Part shown: one piece after another, positions 20,188 through 29,290 of the stretch
Layout of the letters: every line of letters begins with the position of its first letter
Numbering within the stretch: position 1 is the stretch's first letter
Assembly: GCA_905221605.1 (NCBI GenBank)
Contig: CAJNDS010002668.1
Location: forward strand, 737,501-801,500
Reading direction: 5' to 3'
Source of the DNA: Symbiodinium natans
Lineage: Eukaryota; Sar; Dinophyceae; Suessiales; Symbiodiniaceae
Length of the DNA stretch: 64,000 nt
Translations under genes and position numbers: made by a program
Notes under the pieces: model-generated
The model's input: the letters and a program-made list of their open reading frames with translations, nothing else
Told to the model about the DNA's origin: nothing
The model's database searches: none

Positions 20188-20402
20188 AGGCTCCATGTAC
20201 CTATATACTTGGTAGCCCAGTGGTACCCTTTACCCTTTCTGTGGTTCAAGGCTACCTTGTAAAGTAACCAACCAAAAAGCGGGTGCCCTTATTCTAATGT
20301 GGTTACTGGGCTACCAAGTACAGTATATACCTGGGCCTTAAAGAGCTTCCCAACTAGTGGATTTAAGGGCCCAAGTAAATACTACACAGGTCCATGGACC
20401 CT
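20188..20402. mobile_element. Family F element (F2) split by a family E insertion
   Basis: GGCTCCATGTACCTATATA on the left resumes at 20323 as GTATATACCTGGGCCTTAAA and ends GGTCCATGGACC. The intervening 20208-20318 is a complete family E element. Confidence 0.7.
20208..20318. mobile_element. Family E element (E2) nested in F2
   Basis: CTTGGTAGCCCAGTGGTACC to GGTTACTGGGCTACCAAG, near-perfect terminal inverted repeats. Flanked by TATA/TACA, a 3-of-4 target duplication within F2. Confidence 0.8.
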
Positions 20403-20660
20403 AAAGCCTAAAGCCTAAACCCTAAACCCTAAACCCTAAACCCTAAACCCTGAAGAAACAAGTTACACTTCCAAGCGCGCCAAGAGGCATCGACGAGGAG
20501 TTCTGCCATTTGGGCTGTCCCTGGCTTAGCTCCGCTCTATAGACCCTATAGACCCTGTAGACCCTATAAACCTTAGAAACCCTAGAAACCCTATAAACCC
20601 TGGAAACCCTGGCAACCCTAGAAACCCTATTAACCCTAGAAACCCTATTAACCCTAAGCC
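20403..20660 (-). repeat. CCCTAAA tract and 9-mer variants
   Basis: Clean CCCTAAA at 20403-20455, unique DNA, then irregular CCCTATAGA/CCCTAGAAA-type 9-mers at 20535-20660. Confidence 0.8.
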
Positions 20661-20763
20661 CTATGGGCCCAAACCCTGGTTCTTAGCACGAAGAGCGAGC
20701 CTACCTCACTCTGCGGTCAAGCCCGGGCCGCAGAGCGGAGTCGGAATCGAACGGTGTAGGGGT

Positions 20764-20860
20764 AGGGTTTAGGGTTTAGGGTTTAGGGTTTAGGGTTTAG
20801 GGTTTAGGGTTTAGGGTTTAGGGTTTAGGGTTTAGGGTTTAGGGTTTAGGGTTTAGGGTA
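20764..20860 (+). repeat. TTTAGGG tract, long and clean
   Basis: About 13 perfect units. Confidence 0.95.
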
Positions 20861-20902
20861 GTTTAGGGTTATAGGTTATAGGGGTTCCAATTGTTCACCT
20901 GT

Positions 20903-21578
20903 TCAGTTTTCAAGCGCAGCTACTAGATGAGCTGTCACCAGTCGGTCATGTCGCAGGTTAGTTGCGCAACGCTGCGAGACACTTCTGGCCCTCTTTCCAG
21001 CAAGCCACTGTTTTTTTTCAGGGGCCCGAACACTGTAACCCAATAACTTACGCACCGCCCTAAACTTAGCACTGTATAATCCCTTAGAATCCACAAGGTT
21101 CACATTTAGTTCTCTAGGATACTGGACAAAACTAAGTAAACCCCACAACCTACCCGCTAGTCGGGAGCGAGGTGCATCGACGCTCGTTCTGTCAGCATCC
21201 CAGGGCCCGGGATCTGCTGGTTTGAAGTATGCAGTTACTGAGAGCCACATGGGTGGTTGTCAAAAATATGGTCCCTTTTTGGATCCTTATTATAATATAA
21301 AATACGGCACCTAATATTTAGGGTACCCCAAAAGGGATCATGATTTTGATAGCCAGCCACATTTTGATGCAGAGTACTTTCTCTTGTTCTGCCTTGCCAG
21401 CTTTCTTACTGCCCGCTGCTTTCCACAAGCGCCCAGCAAGACTTGTTTTTGCATCTGTTGGCAGATCGTTTCTTGGCACTTGTGCCATTATGTCTGTTTC
21501 TCGATTTGCTTCTCTGCTCAGGACGTCTCTTGCCAACCTCTTGGAGGACTGGTGTTTTTTTTTGCGTCTTAGGGCCAT
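20903..21578 (-). CDS. Possible gene fragment with two element-like introns (weak)
   Basis: On the - strand a lysine/arginine-rich frame runs from 21578 to about 21345 (MALRRKKKHQSSKR..., LAGRLWKAAGSKKAGKAEQE...). It meets a palindromic element (T, 21259-21343), then continues as a second frame from 21250 that passes over a diverged family B element (21050-21136) to a stop near 20903 (...RHDRLVTAHLVAALEN). The arrangement resembles exons separated by introner elements, as in the gene at 38999-40871. No protein family recognised and no splice sites fixed; the frame also stays open through the family B copy. Treat as a candidate only. Confidence 0.22.
21050..21136 (-). mobile_element. Family B element (B6), diverged
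   Basis: TTAGTTCTCTAGGATACTGG, then ACAAAACTAAG at the right end, with TATAATCCCTTAGAATCC inside, matches the right two-thirds of family B. The left end is not recognisable. Confidence 0.55.
21259..21343. mobile_element. Family T palindromic element
   Basis: TCAAAAATATGGTCCCTTTT at the left; AAAAGGGATCATGATTTTGA, inverted, at the right; AT-rich centre. Single copy in this window. Confidence 0.6.
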
Positions 21579-21707
21579 TCAAGGAGGGCCCCCCCTAGTT
21601 CTAAGTAGAGTCATAGGGGCCCTAAATTGGGATGTTTAAGGATCCTCACTTAGGTTATAAGTCCCTATAAGCTATAGTTAGTATAGTAAGGGGCCCTCTC
21701 CTTGTAG
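21578..21707. mobile_element. Family A element (A3)
   Basis: TTCAAGGAGGGCCCCCCCTA to AAGGGGCCCTCTCCTTGTAG, with the internal landmarks GGGGCCCTAAATTGGG, AAGGATCC and TATAGTTAGTATAG. Confidence 0.8.
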
Positions 21708-22321
21708 GATAGCGGAGCTATACGCAAGCCAGGATCCAGCATCCTTGGAGGGTAAGTTACGTGGTCTCCGATGATTTTGTGGCCTGGGTAGGAGGACAGC
21801 CTGGCTACCCACATCAAGTACCCCAAATGCCGAAACGCATCGGGTCAACCTTGCCACGCCCCAACTCCTAAACTCGCCGAAGCCCCTATCGCCGGTCTTG
21901 CAAGTCACAAGTCTTATCCTCTACATATAGTTTGCTTGCTAGAGCCCTCGAGGACACAACTTGGGAATATGTTTTAAATTCTTTTGGGCATTGCAACTCC
22001 TAAGAAACCGCTAAACATATCTTTGCTAGGGTTCCAAGTTCAGTATACATCCTGGAAGGATGGCGTCTCCGAGCAGAATGCCCGCGCAGTCATGGTTGCG
22101 GGCTCAGGCGCAGGCTTTTAAGTGCAGCGTTTCACAAGGTTGAGGGTTTAGGGTTTCCCGGGTTCACAAAGGGTTCTGGGTTTAGGGTTTAGGGTTTGGG
22201 GAGTTACATGGTCTCTTAGTTTGGGCCCTGAAATGGGGCTCCCGTATACAACCCGCATGAAAACGCCATATCATTCCCTATCAAACCCAAGGGCCCATAC
22301 TTCAGAGCCCTTTAAACAAGG
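21708..22321. other. Gene-less spacer
   Basis: Unique sequence with a short TTTAGGG tract at 22140-22200 and a diverged family F-like stretch at 22205-22320 (GGGCCCATACTTCAGA, also at 49168-49183). Confidence 0.35.
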
Positions 22322-22888
22322 TAATGTCGTATCCTGATTAGTCTGGACCCCTCCAATAATGAAAAGTTTTCCAAAAATTATTCAGGAGACAAAAATTCGA
22401 TTGCCCCCCCACAATAAAGTAACATTTTTCGGGCATGGGTTTCCGAAGAGAGAAAAAAAGAGAACAAGATGATGAAAGAAAAGAGCAAAAGAAGAGCAGC
22501 TTCAAGTCGGAGTTCTGAGCTGTCATCCCCAACCTGAGCTGAGTAGCTGAGCTGTGAATCTGAGCTCTGAGGTCGAAAATCTGAGGTCTGAGCTGTTAAA
22601 TATGAGCTCTGAGCTTTAATTGCAACCGAAACTGAGCTGAAAGGTACCCTCAGCTTTCCTGAGCTTACCTGAGCTGAGCTCATCTGAGCTTACCTGAGCT
22701 TAATTACCTAAGGGGAGAGGGAGAGGAAGAGGAGAGGGAAGAGGAGCGAAGAGGAAATGAAGAGGAGCCGGTGGGGGGGGCCCGGGCCGAAAAATAGTTT
22801 GGGGGGGTCCCTTTTTTTTGGTGACACTATTGCGGGGGTGGATTTAGTTTGGGGGGGGGGCCCCCACACTAATCAGGATACCACATTA
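22322..22888. mobile_element. Family S inverted-repeat element, 567 bp
   Basis: Left end TAATGTCGTATCCTGATTAG, then TCTGG. Right end CCACACTAATCAGGATACC, then ACATTA, inverted with about 23 of 25 matches. Both sides carry AAGG (22318-22321, 22889-22892), a 4-bp target duplication. The interior has GAGCTGAGCT-rich repeats (22505-22705), purine-rich DNA and G-runs. No transposase frame, so non-autonomous. Confidence 0.8.
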
Positions 22889-23499
22889 AAGGATATAACT
22901 ACCCCTTAGATTACCCGCGTCACGGCTGGGGGGCTCTAGTCGAGAGTGTCAGGGAATTGGGCTTCCAGCCTACGCCTTACACCTTCAAGCCCTTAAGAAA
23001 AGAGTCCACCCTCAGGCTGTGCTCGCTTGAGTCCTAAACCCTAAACCCTAAACCCTAAGTATCACTCCCCCCCTCCCCGGTCCCAGCTTTCAACAAGTGC
23101 AGATCAGGGGGGGCCCTTCAGATGAGGGGCCTGAGGATTGAGAGAACTCAGGGCATCCGAACGCGATACTCGCATTTTGGGGTTTTTGGGGTTTCGGGTT
23201 TAGCCTTGTTTCTTTCAGGGGTTTTAGGGTCCCCAGAACATGTCGGGAGGCTGCTAGTTTCAGGGTTTTTGGGGCTCCCGAGCCCTGGAAGTTTCAGTCC
23301 TCATGTCTCATGGCTGCTCCCCCCCCCCCCCCCCCCCCCCCCCGCCCCCCCGGTAGACAAACTTGACACGAAGCCCTGCAGACTTTAAACCCTATTTTGA
23401 AAAGGCGCGAGTTTTTCACTTTGGACAGTTAGGGTTTTAGGAAACCCCTCTGCCTGAGTTCTGGATGCAAAAAGTAGGGGTTTGAGTAGGGTTTAGGGT
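22889..23499. other. Gene-less spacer
   Basis: Holds a three-unit CCCTAAA at 23033-23058 and a C-run of more than 20 at 23320-23343. A + strand frame at 23122-23388 crosses the C-run and is not credible. Confidence 0.4.
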
Positions 23500-23630
23500 T
23501 TACAAGCAGGGGCCCCCCCTTACTATACTAACCAAAGTTAAGGGACTCATAACCTAAGTTAGGGTCCTCAAAAACCCAATTTAGGGCCCCTATACCTCTA
23601 CTTAGAACTAGGGGGGGCCCCTGCCTGTAG
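23500..23630. mobile_element. Family A element (A4)
   Basis: TTACAAGCAGGGGCCCCCCC to GGGGGGGCCCCTGCCTGTAG. Internal TATACTAACC, AAGTTAAGGGACT and ACCCAATTTAGGGCCC are conserved. Confidence 0.85.
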
Positions 23631-23641
23631 GAATAGTTAGT

Positions 23642-23737
23642 ACCCTAAACCCTAAACCCTAAACCCTAAACCCTAAACCCTAAACCCTAAACCCTAAACC
23701 CTAAACTAAGGGGGGCCCCTCCTTGTACTGAGGAGCA
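23642..23737. mobile_element. CCCTAAA tract inside a family A end
   Basis: AATAGTTAGTA (23632-23642) is followed by nine CCCTAAA units and then TAAGGGGGGCCCCTCCTTGT, which is the family A right terminus. A tract therefore seems to sit between the TATAGTTAGTATAG and AAGGGG parts of an A terminus. Confidence 0.6.
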
Positions 23738-24289
23738 GCTGGAGCTTGCAGAGGCGCTTTTGGGCCGCGGCGGGGTCGGGAGCTTGTGGAGTTGGGGTTT
23801 CGGGTTTCGGGTTTAGGGTTTAGGGTTTAGGGTTTCGGGTTTTGGGTTTCGGGTTTCGGGTTTAGGGTATAAGGGTATAAGGGTTTAGGGGATAGGGGTT
23901 TACACGGTTTAGGGCTGAGGAGGGTTTAGAGTGCAGTTGTCCGCAGTCCAGTTGCAAAAAGGGTTTAGGGAGCCCGGGTGCAGAGGGTTTGAGGGTTTAG
24001 GGTTTAGAGAGCCCGGTTTGAAGTTGTGTTTAAACGAGTTTTAGGGTTTAGGGATTAGGTTGTTTTTGAAGTTTCCTGGGGCATCTAGTAACACCTCAAG
24101 TATAATTAACCAGTCAGTAAGTCCCCTGAACCTTCAAGTAAACCCTCCTCTGATGATACCCCCGATTTTGCCCGCCCTTATACACCATAATCAAGCCAAT
24201 CAAGCCTCATCAGCGCAAAGGGCTCGCTAGGGAAACGATCTCAAAGGTAAAAAGATACTGGAAAATTCCATGGGGCTCTGGGACCGAGA
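23738..24289. other. Gene-less spacer with degenerate TTTAGGG/TTTCGGG
   Basis: TTTCGGG/TTTAGGG mixture at 23796-23920 and scattered units to 24060. No gene. Confidence 0.5.
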
Positions 24290-24482
24290 AGGCGGGGCCC
24301 CTTACTATACCAACTATAGTCAATGAAGGGACTTATAGCCTAAGTTCGGATCCTTATAACCCAATTTAGGGCCCCTATAATGGGTTTAGGGTTTAGGGTT
24401 TAGGGTTTAGGGTTTAGGGTTTAGGGTTTATAACTCTACTTATAACTAGGGGGGGGGGGGGGGGGGGGGGCCCTCCTTGTAG
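24290..24482. mobile_element. Family A element (A5) with telomere-like insertion and G22
   Basis: GGCGGGGCCCCTTACTATAC through CCCAATTTAGGGCCCCTATA, then a TTTAGGG tract (24381-24428), then TATAACTCTACTTATAACTA, a G-run of about 22, and CCCTCCTTGTAG. The tract is flanked by TATAA on both sides (24376-24380, 24429-24433), as expected for an insertion into an older A element. Confidence 0.85.
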
Positions 24483-24564
24483 GGGCTATCTGAGCCTTGG
24501 GGGCGATGATTGGAGAACCCTGGACTCTGAGTCCTGAACCGAAAGCCCTGAACCTTGAAAATGT

Positions 24565-24607
24565 TAGGGTTTAGGGTTTAGGGTTTAGGGTTTAGGGTTT
24601 AGGGTTA
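24565..24607 (+). repeat. TTTAGGG tract
   Basis: Six perfect units. Confidence 0.9.
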
Positions 24608-24628
24608 AGTTTTTGGACCTAAACCCCT

Positions 24629-24728
24629 ACGGCTCTTTGTACCGAAATAGTCTATACTTGGGAACAGCTACTCTATATCAGAACGCCTTTTGGGCCCAAG
24701 TCTATACTAGAGGTACATGGACCCTTAG
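24629..24728. mobile_element. Family F element (F3)
   Basis: Diverged left end (GGCTCTTTGTACCGAAATAG) and intact right end (AGGTACATGGACCCTTAGGG), with ACTTGGGAACAG and TTTTGGGCCCAAGT inside. Confidence 0.6.
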
Positions 24729-25558
24729 GGAACCCTGAGGATTTGGACTATGCGAGCTCCTCCAAGTGGGGTGGCGAGCTGCCGGGCGCTGAGGTTGAAG
24801 CACACAAAGCCTCTGCCACTGCTAACACTATTTACGCTATAAGCTCCCAACCTGGGACCCAGAGTAGGGCCCTTATTGTCTTTGTTTTTTAGGGTTTAGG
24901 GTTTAGGGCTACTAGGACCCAGAGTAGGCCTTACGCCTTTTTGGGGTTTAGGCTCCCTTCTTAGCCCCCTTAGACCCAAACTCGTACCCTCTCTATTCCT
25001 AGGTTCTTCTTGGGCCGGGTTTAGGGTTTAGGGTTAGTTATTGCAACCCTCATCGAACGCTTGGTGCCTTGAAACCCCTCTCGGATCCTCCTTCAAGGAA
25101 TATCACCTGGGCACTCCTATCCTGCCGTTGCCCTTGACTCTGAACCTTGATCTCCATTTACACCCAAAAGGGCTTTAGGTTTTAGGGTTCAGGCTTTAGG
25201 GAAACTTTAGGGTTTAGGGTTTAGGTTTTAGGGTTCAGGCTTTAGGGCTTCGGGAAGCAAGAAAGGGCTTAGGGAACCCTTAAGACCTCTAGAATCCCAT
25301 TTCAACCCTGTAAACCGGTGGCTTCTGCCCAAGGACAAGCCTAGCTGCCGTGCTGATCGATTTCCTGGCCAGCCTAGGACGTGGTCTCAGCATATGCTAC
25401 CTAAAACCTCCAATGCAGTTCCTTTTTGGGGGTCCGTTCTGGTTTTTTCCATGAAGGATTATATTGGGTTTAGGGTTTAGGGTTAAGGGTTTCAGAAAAC
25501 CACGCAAAATTCCAAGCAAAGATCTGGAGCCTATAAAAAGCGTGCCCCTATCATATAA
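24729..25558. other. Gene-less spacer with short TTTAGGG words
   Basis: Two- to three-unit tracts at 24890-24910, 25018-25037, 25170-25255 and 25468-25490. No gene recognised. Confidence 0.45.
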
Positions 25559-25730
25559 GATCGGGTCCCTTGGGTAAGGAGAGTATGTAAGTTTAGGTGT
25601 TTTTCAGGGAGAGGCTATGTAAGATCAGGTCGTGTGGGTAAGGAGAGTACGTAACCTTTGGTGTTTTTCAGGGAGAGGCTTCGTAAGAGCAGGCTGCCTG
25701 ACTTCTAAGTTCTGGTGTTTTTTGGCAGAT
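25559..25730 (+). repeat. ~62-bp tandem repeat
   Basis: AGATCGGGTCCCTTGGGTAA, then GGAGAGTA, and later GGTGTTTTTCAGGGAGAGGC, is repeated about 62 bp on with minor changes. A third partial copy shows GTTCTGGTGTTTTTTGGCAG. Each unit ends in a TTTTTCAG-like acceptor word. Confidence 0.7.
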
Positions 25731-25799
25731 GCTGCATGGGTCTCCTGCACAGGTTTGTGCGGGCTCCAACACGGGCCTCCTACGGGGACCCTTGGCAAC

Positions 25800-25995
25800 T
25801 TGCGGGCTGCTTACGTGCCACTTACGTGCCACTTACCACTTACGCGCCACTTACGGCCACTTACGTGCCGCTTACACGCCACCTACATGCCGCTTACATG
25901 CCGCTCAGGCCACTTGCGAACTTACGGGCCCCTCATGGGCCTTCGCGCCACTTACAAGCCTATATAGAGCCATTCGCGAGCCACTTACGGGCCTC
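25800..25995 (+). repeat. CTTACGTGCCA minisatellite
   Basis: About 16 imperfect 10-12-bp units of the form (A)CTTACRYGCC. The unit lengths keep all three + strand frames open, so the open frames here are repeat artefacts. Confidence 0.85.
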
Positions 25996-26209
25996 TGGCT
26001 GCTTCGAGCCTTCTGCGGACCTGGTCTTGGAGTTCGAGCGACGAGAGCTTGCTTGACGAATGCTGCGCCCGTTCGACTGACAAAAACCGGCCTGTTAACT
26101 GAGTAGGGCCTTCTTACCTTTTTTGGGGGGTGGGCTAAGGTTGTCCCTTTTTTTGTCTTCTATCTTCCACGTTATGTTGTGCTTCCCATTTGTCGTGTTT
26201 GCCACTGTC

Positions 26210-26235
26210 TCCCTTCTCTCTCTCTCTCTCTACCC
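26210..26235 (+). repeat. (CT)n microsatellite
   Basis: CT dinucleotide run. Confidence 0.8.
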
Positions 26236-26334
26236 TTTTCTTTGTTACTGTCTTCACTCTCTCTTTTCCCATGCCACCGCCCCCACACCATCATCGCCCT
26301 GGACATCATATTGCAATTTGGCGGAGTTAGGGCC

Positions 26335-26580
26335 GAGGGTGTTTGGTAAATCCCGTCGTCCGCAACCCCCGTGCGCACATAGGGCGCCCAGGACAGAGGT
26401 AGCTCCCACGGCCGTCGTGGGCACCCCCGGTGCTCACGGGGGTGCCGAGGACAGAACGCCTTGAAATTGGGTGCTGTCTTTCGCAAATCACGTCGTCCGC
26501 AGCCACCGTGCCCACCGCCGTCGTGGGCAACCCCCGTGCCAACGGGGGGCGCCCAGGACAGGACTCTTGAATGCCAAGCT
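26335..26580 (+). repeat. Two-copy ~120-bp GC-rich repeat
   Basis: AAATCCCGTCGTCCGCAACC...GGGCGCCCAGGACAG recurs as AAATCACGTCGTCCGCAGCC...GGGCGCCCAGGACAG. Inner palindromes such as ACCCCCGGTGCTCACGGGGG sit in each copy. The antisense frames are products of the repeat. Confidence 0.7.
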
Positions 26581-26599
26581 GCCGCGGGCATCCACATGA

Positions 26600-27177
26600 G
26601 CTACCAAAGAGAGGCCTCGACTGACAGCTAAGAGGCGAAGAGCTTCAGCAATTGCCGGAGCAGATCAAGCAGCTGGAGCTGGAAAAGGTGTCTCATGTAA
26701 ATGCCACGCATGGAAATGTACTTCCCATCAGCTTCACTTGGCTTTCTGCTGTTTCCACGTGACATGGAAACACCAAAAAACAGAAAAAAGGTTGACCTTT
26801 TTCACAGCCCCCACTCAACAGGCCAGAAAAACGGGGCCCTGACAAACCCTGGATCGGGTTGAATTCTCACGAGAGCTTACTAAAAGACAGGGTCGACGCA
26901 AAAACATGCTTACACAGGATAGCCAAGCCTCAGCCCTTTTTGACCTTACAAGCTTCTCATTTGCTCTTCCCCGAGACATCCCCTCACATGTGCCTCACAT
27001 GCCACTCGCCAGCCACTCACCAACCCAACCGCAACCTCTTATATGATAGGGGCACGCATTTTATAGGCACCTGATCATCCCCTTGCAAAATGGGACCAAG
27101 GTTGCAAGAAGCCTTGGGCCCGAAACCTGCGTGCTTTGCAGTAGCCCCGTACTAGGCGCAAAAAAGCCCTTAGAGCC
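26600..27177. other. Gene-less spacer
   Basis: Unique DNA; a short + strand frame at 26859-27074 has no recognisable domain. Confidence 0.3.
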
Positions 27178-27304
27178 CTACAAGGAGGGGCCCCCCTAGT
27201 TATACGTAGAGGTATAAGGATCCTGAACTGGGTTATACGGATCTTAACTTAGCAGACAGGTCCCTTAACTATAGTCAGCATAGTCTCGGGGCACCCCCTT
27301 GTAC
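27178..27304. mobile_element. Family A element (A6)
   Basis: CTACAAGGAGGGGCCCCCCT to CGGGGCACCCCCTTGTAC, with GTTATACGTAGAGGTATAAG and CTTAACTATAGTCAGCATAG inside. Confidence 0.8.
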
Positions 27305-27335
27305 ATCCTAGTTTGGGATGCCAGCCAAAGGTCTT

Positions 27336-27432
27336 CTAGGTAAGGCCTTGGGACATTTTAGATTTTCCCTTTATTGGTTTAAGAGGATCATATTCAGGAA
27401 TATGTTTCAAAGGGTTTTAAGGGCCATCCTAG
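27336..27432 (+). mobile_element. Family D element (D1), complete
   Basis: CTAGGTAAGGCCTTGGGACA to TTTTAAGGGCCATCCTAG, 97 bp, flanked by a perfect TCTT duplication (27332-27335, 27433-27436). The terminal CTAGG/CCTAG and the 4-bp duplication resemble families B, C and E. Confidence 0.85.
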
Positions 27433-27539
27433 TCTTCTTGCCTACCCCTACACTGGACTCTCAAGGTGTGATCCTTCACACTTCAAGGGAGTGGTTCTTT
27501 TGCTCTTCAAGTTGTATCTATATTTCTCCAAACCTATAC

Positions 27540-27924
27540 ACCACAAGCCAACTCCCGGAAACCCAAAACCTCTCAACCCTGAACCCTAAACCCTAAACCT
27601 CATGAACCCTAAACCAGCACCAGGTCAAAGCAGCAGCGAGGCGTTTCCCTGGTGACCCGGGCTTTGGAAAGGTTGAGCAATGTGTTTCGGGTTTCGTGCC
27701 TTTTTCATGTTTTTTTTTTTCTAAGTTAGGGGTGCTTTTGGGTACCGAAAAACAAATGTTCCTTGGCACCGCAATCTTACAACAACCCCATCTTCGTGTT
27801 TGTGACACTGCTAGGCAAAGATTAAAGCAAGACCCCGTGGCAATGATGAATGACACGCGCAACTCGAGAAGTGTATCAAGTGTTTTGGCAGGTGGCAATG
27901 TATGGGCTCAATATGACTAGACCT
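27540..27924. other. Gene-less spacer
   Basis: Short CCCTAAA at 27573-27612; two short opposing frames at 27593-27920 without domains. Confidence 0.35.
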
Positions 27925-28025
27925 TGGGATGTGCCCCTTTATACTAAAAAGTCCTTGATGGGAATTATAAACGGCCGGGACTAGGATCCCTGTTAAGGAC
28001 GGGTAGTATAAGGGGAACATCCCAG
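27925..28025. mobile_element. Family G inverted-repeat element (G1)
   Basis: TTGGGATGTGCCCCTTTATA and GTATAAGGGGAACATCCCA are near-perfect inverted ends. The centre has AGTCCTTGATGGGAATTATA and GGATCCCTGTTAAGGAC, also inverted. Confidence 0.85.
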
Positions 28026-28553
28026 ACTTGACCTCAATTCCCCGAAAGCTCGGTTTAGGGTTTAGTTGGGGCTTTGGGTTTGGGGGAAGAAGCCCCGGCA
28101 GGTTGCAGGCAAAACGGCTCTGGACCTCGCGAGAACTCTGCAGCCCTGTGTGAGAGGCTCATTTTCCCCGATCTGCTCTTATTGGGGACTTTTTTATCAG
28201 GGGATCTAGCTTGGGGCCCCCATACCCCTTTTTAAAGATGGTCCCCTTCTAAACGTCCTCCCTCATTCAGTCGTCTTTCCCTGAGTCTAGCCGGTGTCGG
28301 TTGGAGGCTTGCCAGCTAATCTATGTAGCATCTACTGTATGCATATAGTGTTGTGAACATGTGTACGTATATATATATATATATATATAGATGGTATGTA
28401 GGGAGAGAGTACTTCGTGTGTCTACATATATGCATATTTATTTCTAGACACATCTTCTCACATGGACATACTGAGGACCCCATCCTCCATAGCGGATGCT
28501 GGCCTCTGGAGGCAGCTTGCACGTCCGTTGCTCTGAGGATGACTGTCACAGGC
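28026..28553. other. Gene-less spacer
   Basis: Unique DNA with a (TA)n run at 28366-28390. No recognisable gene. Confidence 0.35.
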
Positions 28554-28661
28554 CTACAAGGAGAGGCCAGTTGAGGGACTTCTAACCTAAGATAGGATCC
28601 TCATAACCCAATTTAGGGTCCTTAGAACACGACTTACAATTAGAGGGGGCCCTTCTTGTCA
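28554..28661. mobile_element. Family A element (A7), shortened
   Basis: CTACAAGGAGAGGCCAGTTG to GAGGGGGCCCTTCTTGTC. The left arm has lost the TATAGTTAGTATAG part. Confidence 0.75.
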
Positions 28662-29063
28662 GCTTACACCCCCCCAAAACTGAAAGCGCCTCAGGGCCTC
28701 AACACCCGCTTGTGTCCCATGAATGCGCTGATCAGCTTTGTGTTGTGACATGTTCCCTCCAGAGACACAAACCAGAGACAGGGCCCAGTAAATCCCTAAA
28801 CCCTGAGCCCTGAGCCCAGTTCCTGCGAACGGGAAAACGGCCGAGTCCTTGTGCGTTTAAAGGAGACCAACCCACACATGTTCTATCATCCTGCTTGCTA
28901 ACCCCCTAAACCCTGAGCCTTCACTCTACTAATCTAGGGCTGCACAAGCTTTGCCTTGTGTGCCTCAGCACATTGTTTTATGTTTACTTGGGGTTTTCGG
29001 TTCCCAGCTGTGCGCCGCACTTCCTCATCAGGCTTTCCGGAATGGAGAGACAGGCACACCCAG
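28662..29063. other. Gene-less spacer
   Basis: Unique sequence with two isolated CCCTAAACCCTGAGCC words. Nothing else recognised. Confidence 0.35.
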
Positions 29064-29290
29064 GGTTTAGGGTTCAGGGTTTAGGGGTGGGTTGAGGGTT
29101 TAGGGTGTTGGGTTTAGGGTTTAGGGTTTTGGGTTTTGGGTTTTGGGTTTAGGGTTTAGGGTTTAGGGTTGGGTTTAGGGGTTAGGGTTTAGGGTTTAGG
29201 GTGTTGGGTTTAGGGTTTAGGGTTTAGGGTTTAGGGTTTAGGGTTTAGGGTTAGGGTTTAGGGCTTAGGGTGTTGGGTTTAGGGTTTTGG
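29064..29290 (+). repeat. Long degenerate TTTAGGG tract
   Basis: About 30 units of TTTAGGG, TTTTGGG, GTTGGG and TTAGGG mixed, the most heterogeneous tract in the window. Confidence 0.9.

Noticed and set aside
25632-26106. Three overlapping + strand frames over 25.6-26.1 kb
   Set aside because: All three frames are open at once across a 10-12-bp minisatellite.
26172-26597. 141-codon - strand frame
   Set aside because: It spans a two-copy GC-rich repeat and a (CT)n run; no domain.
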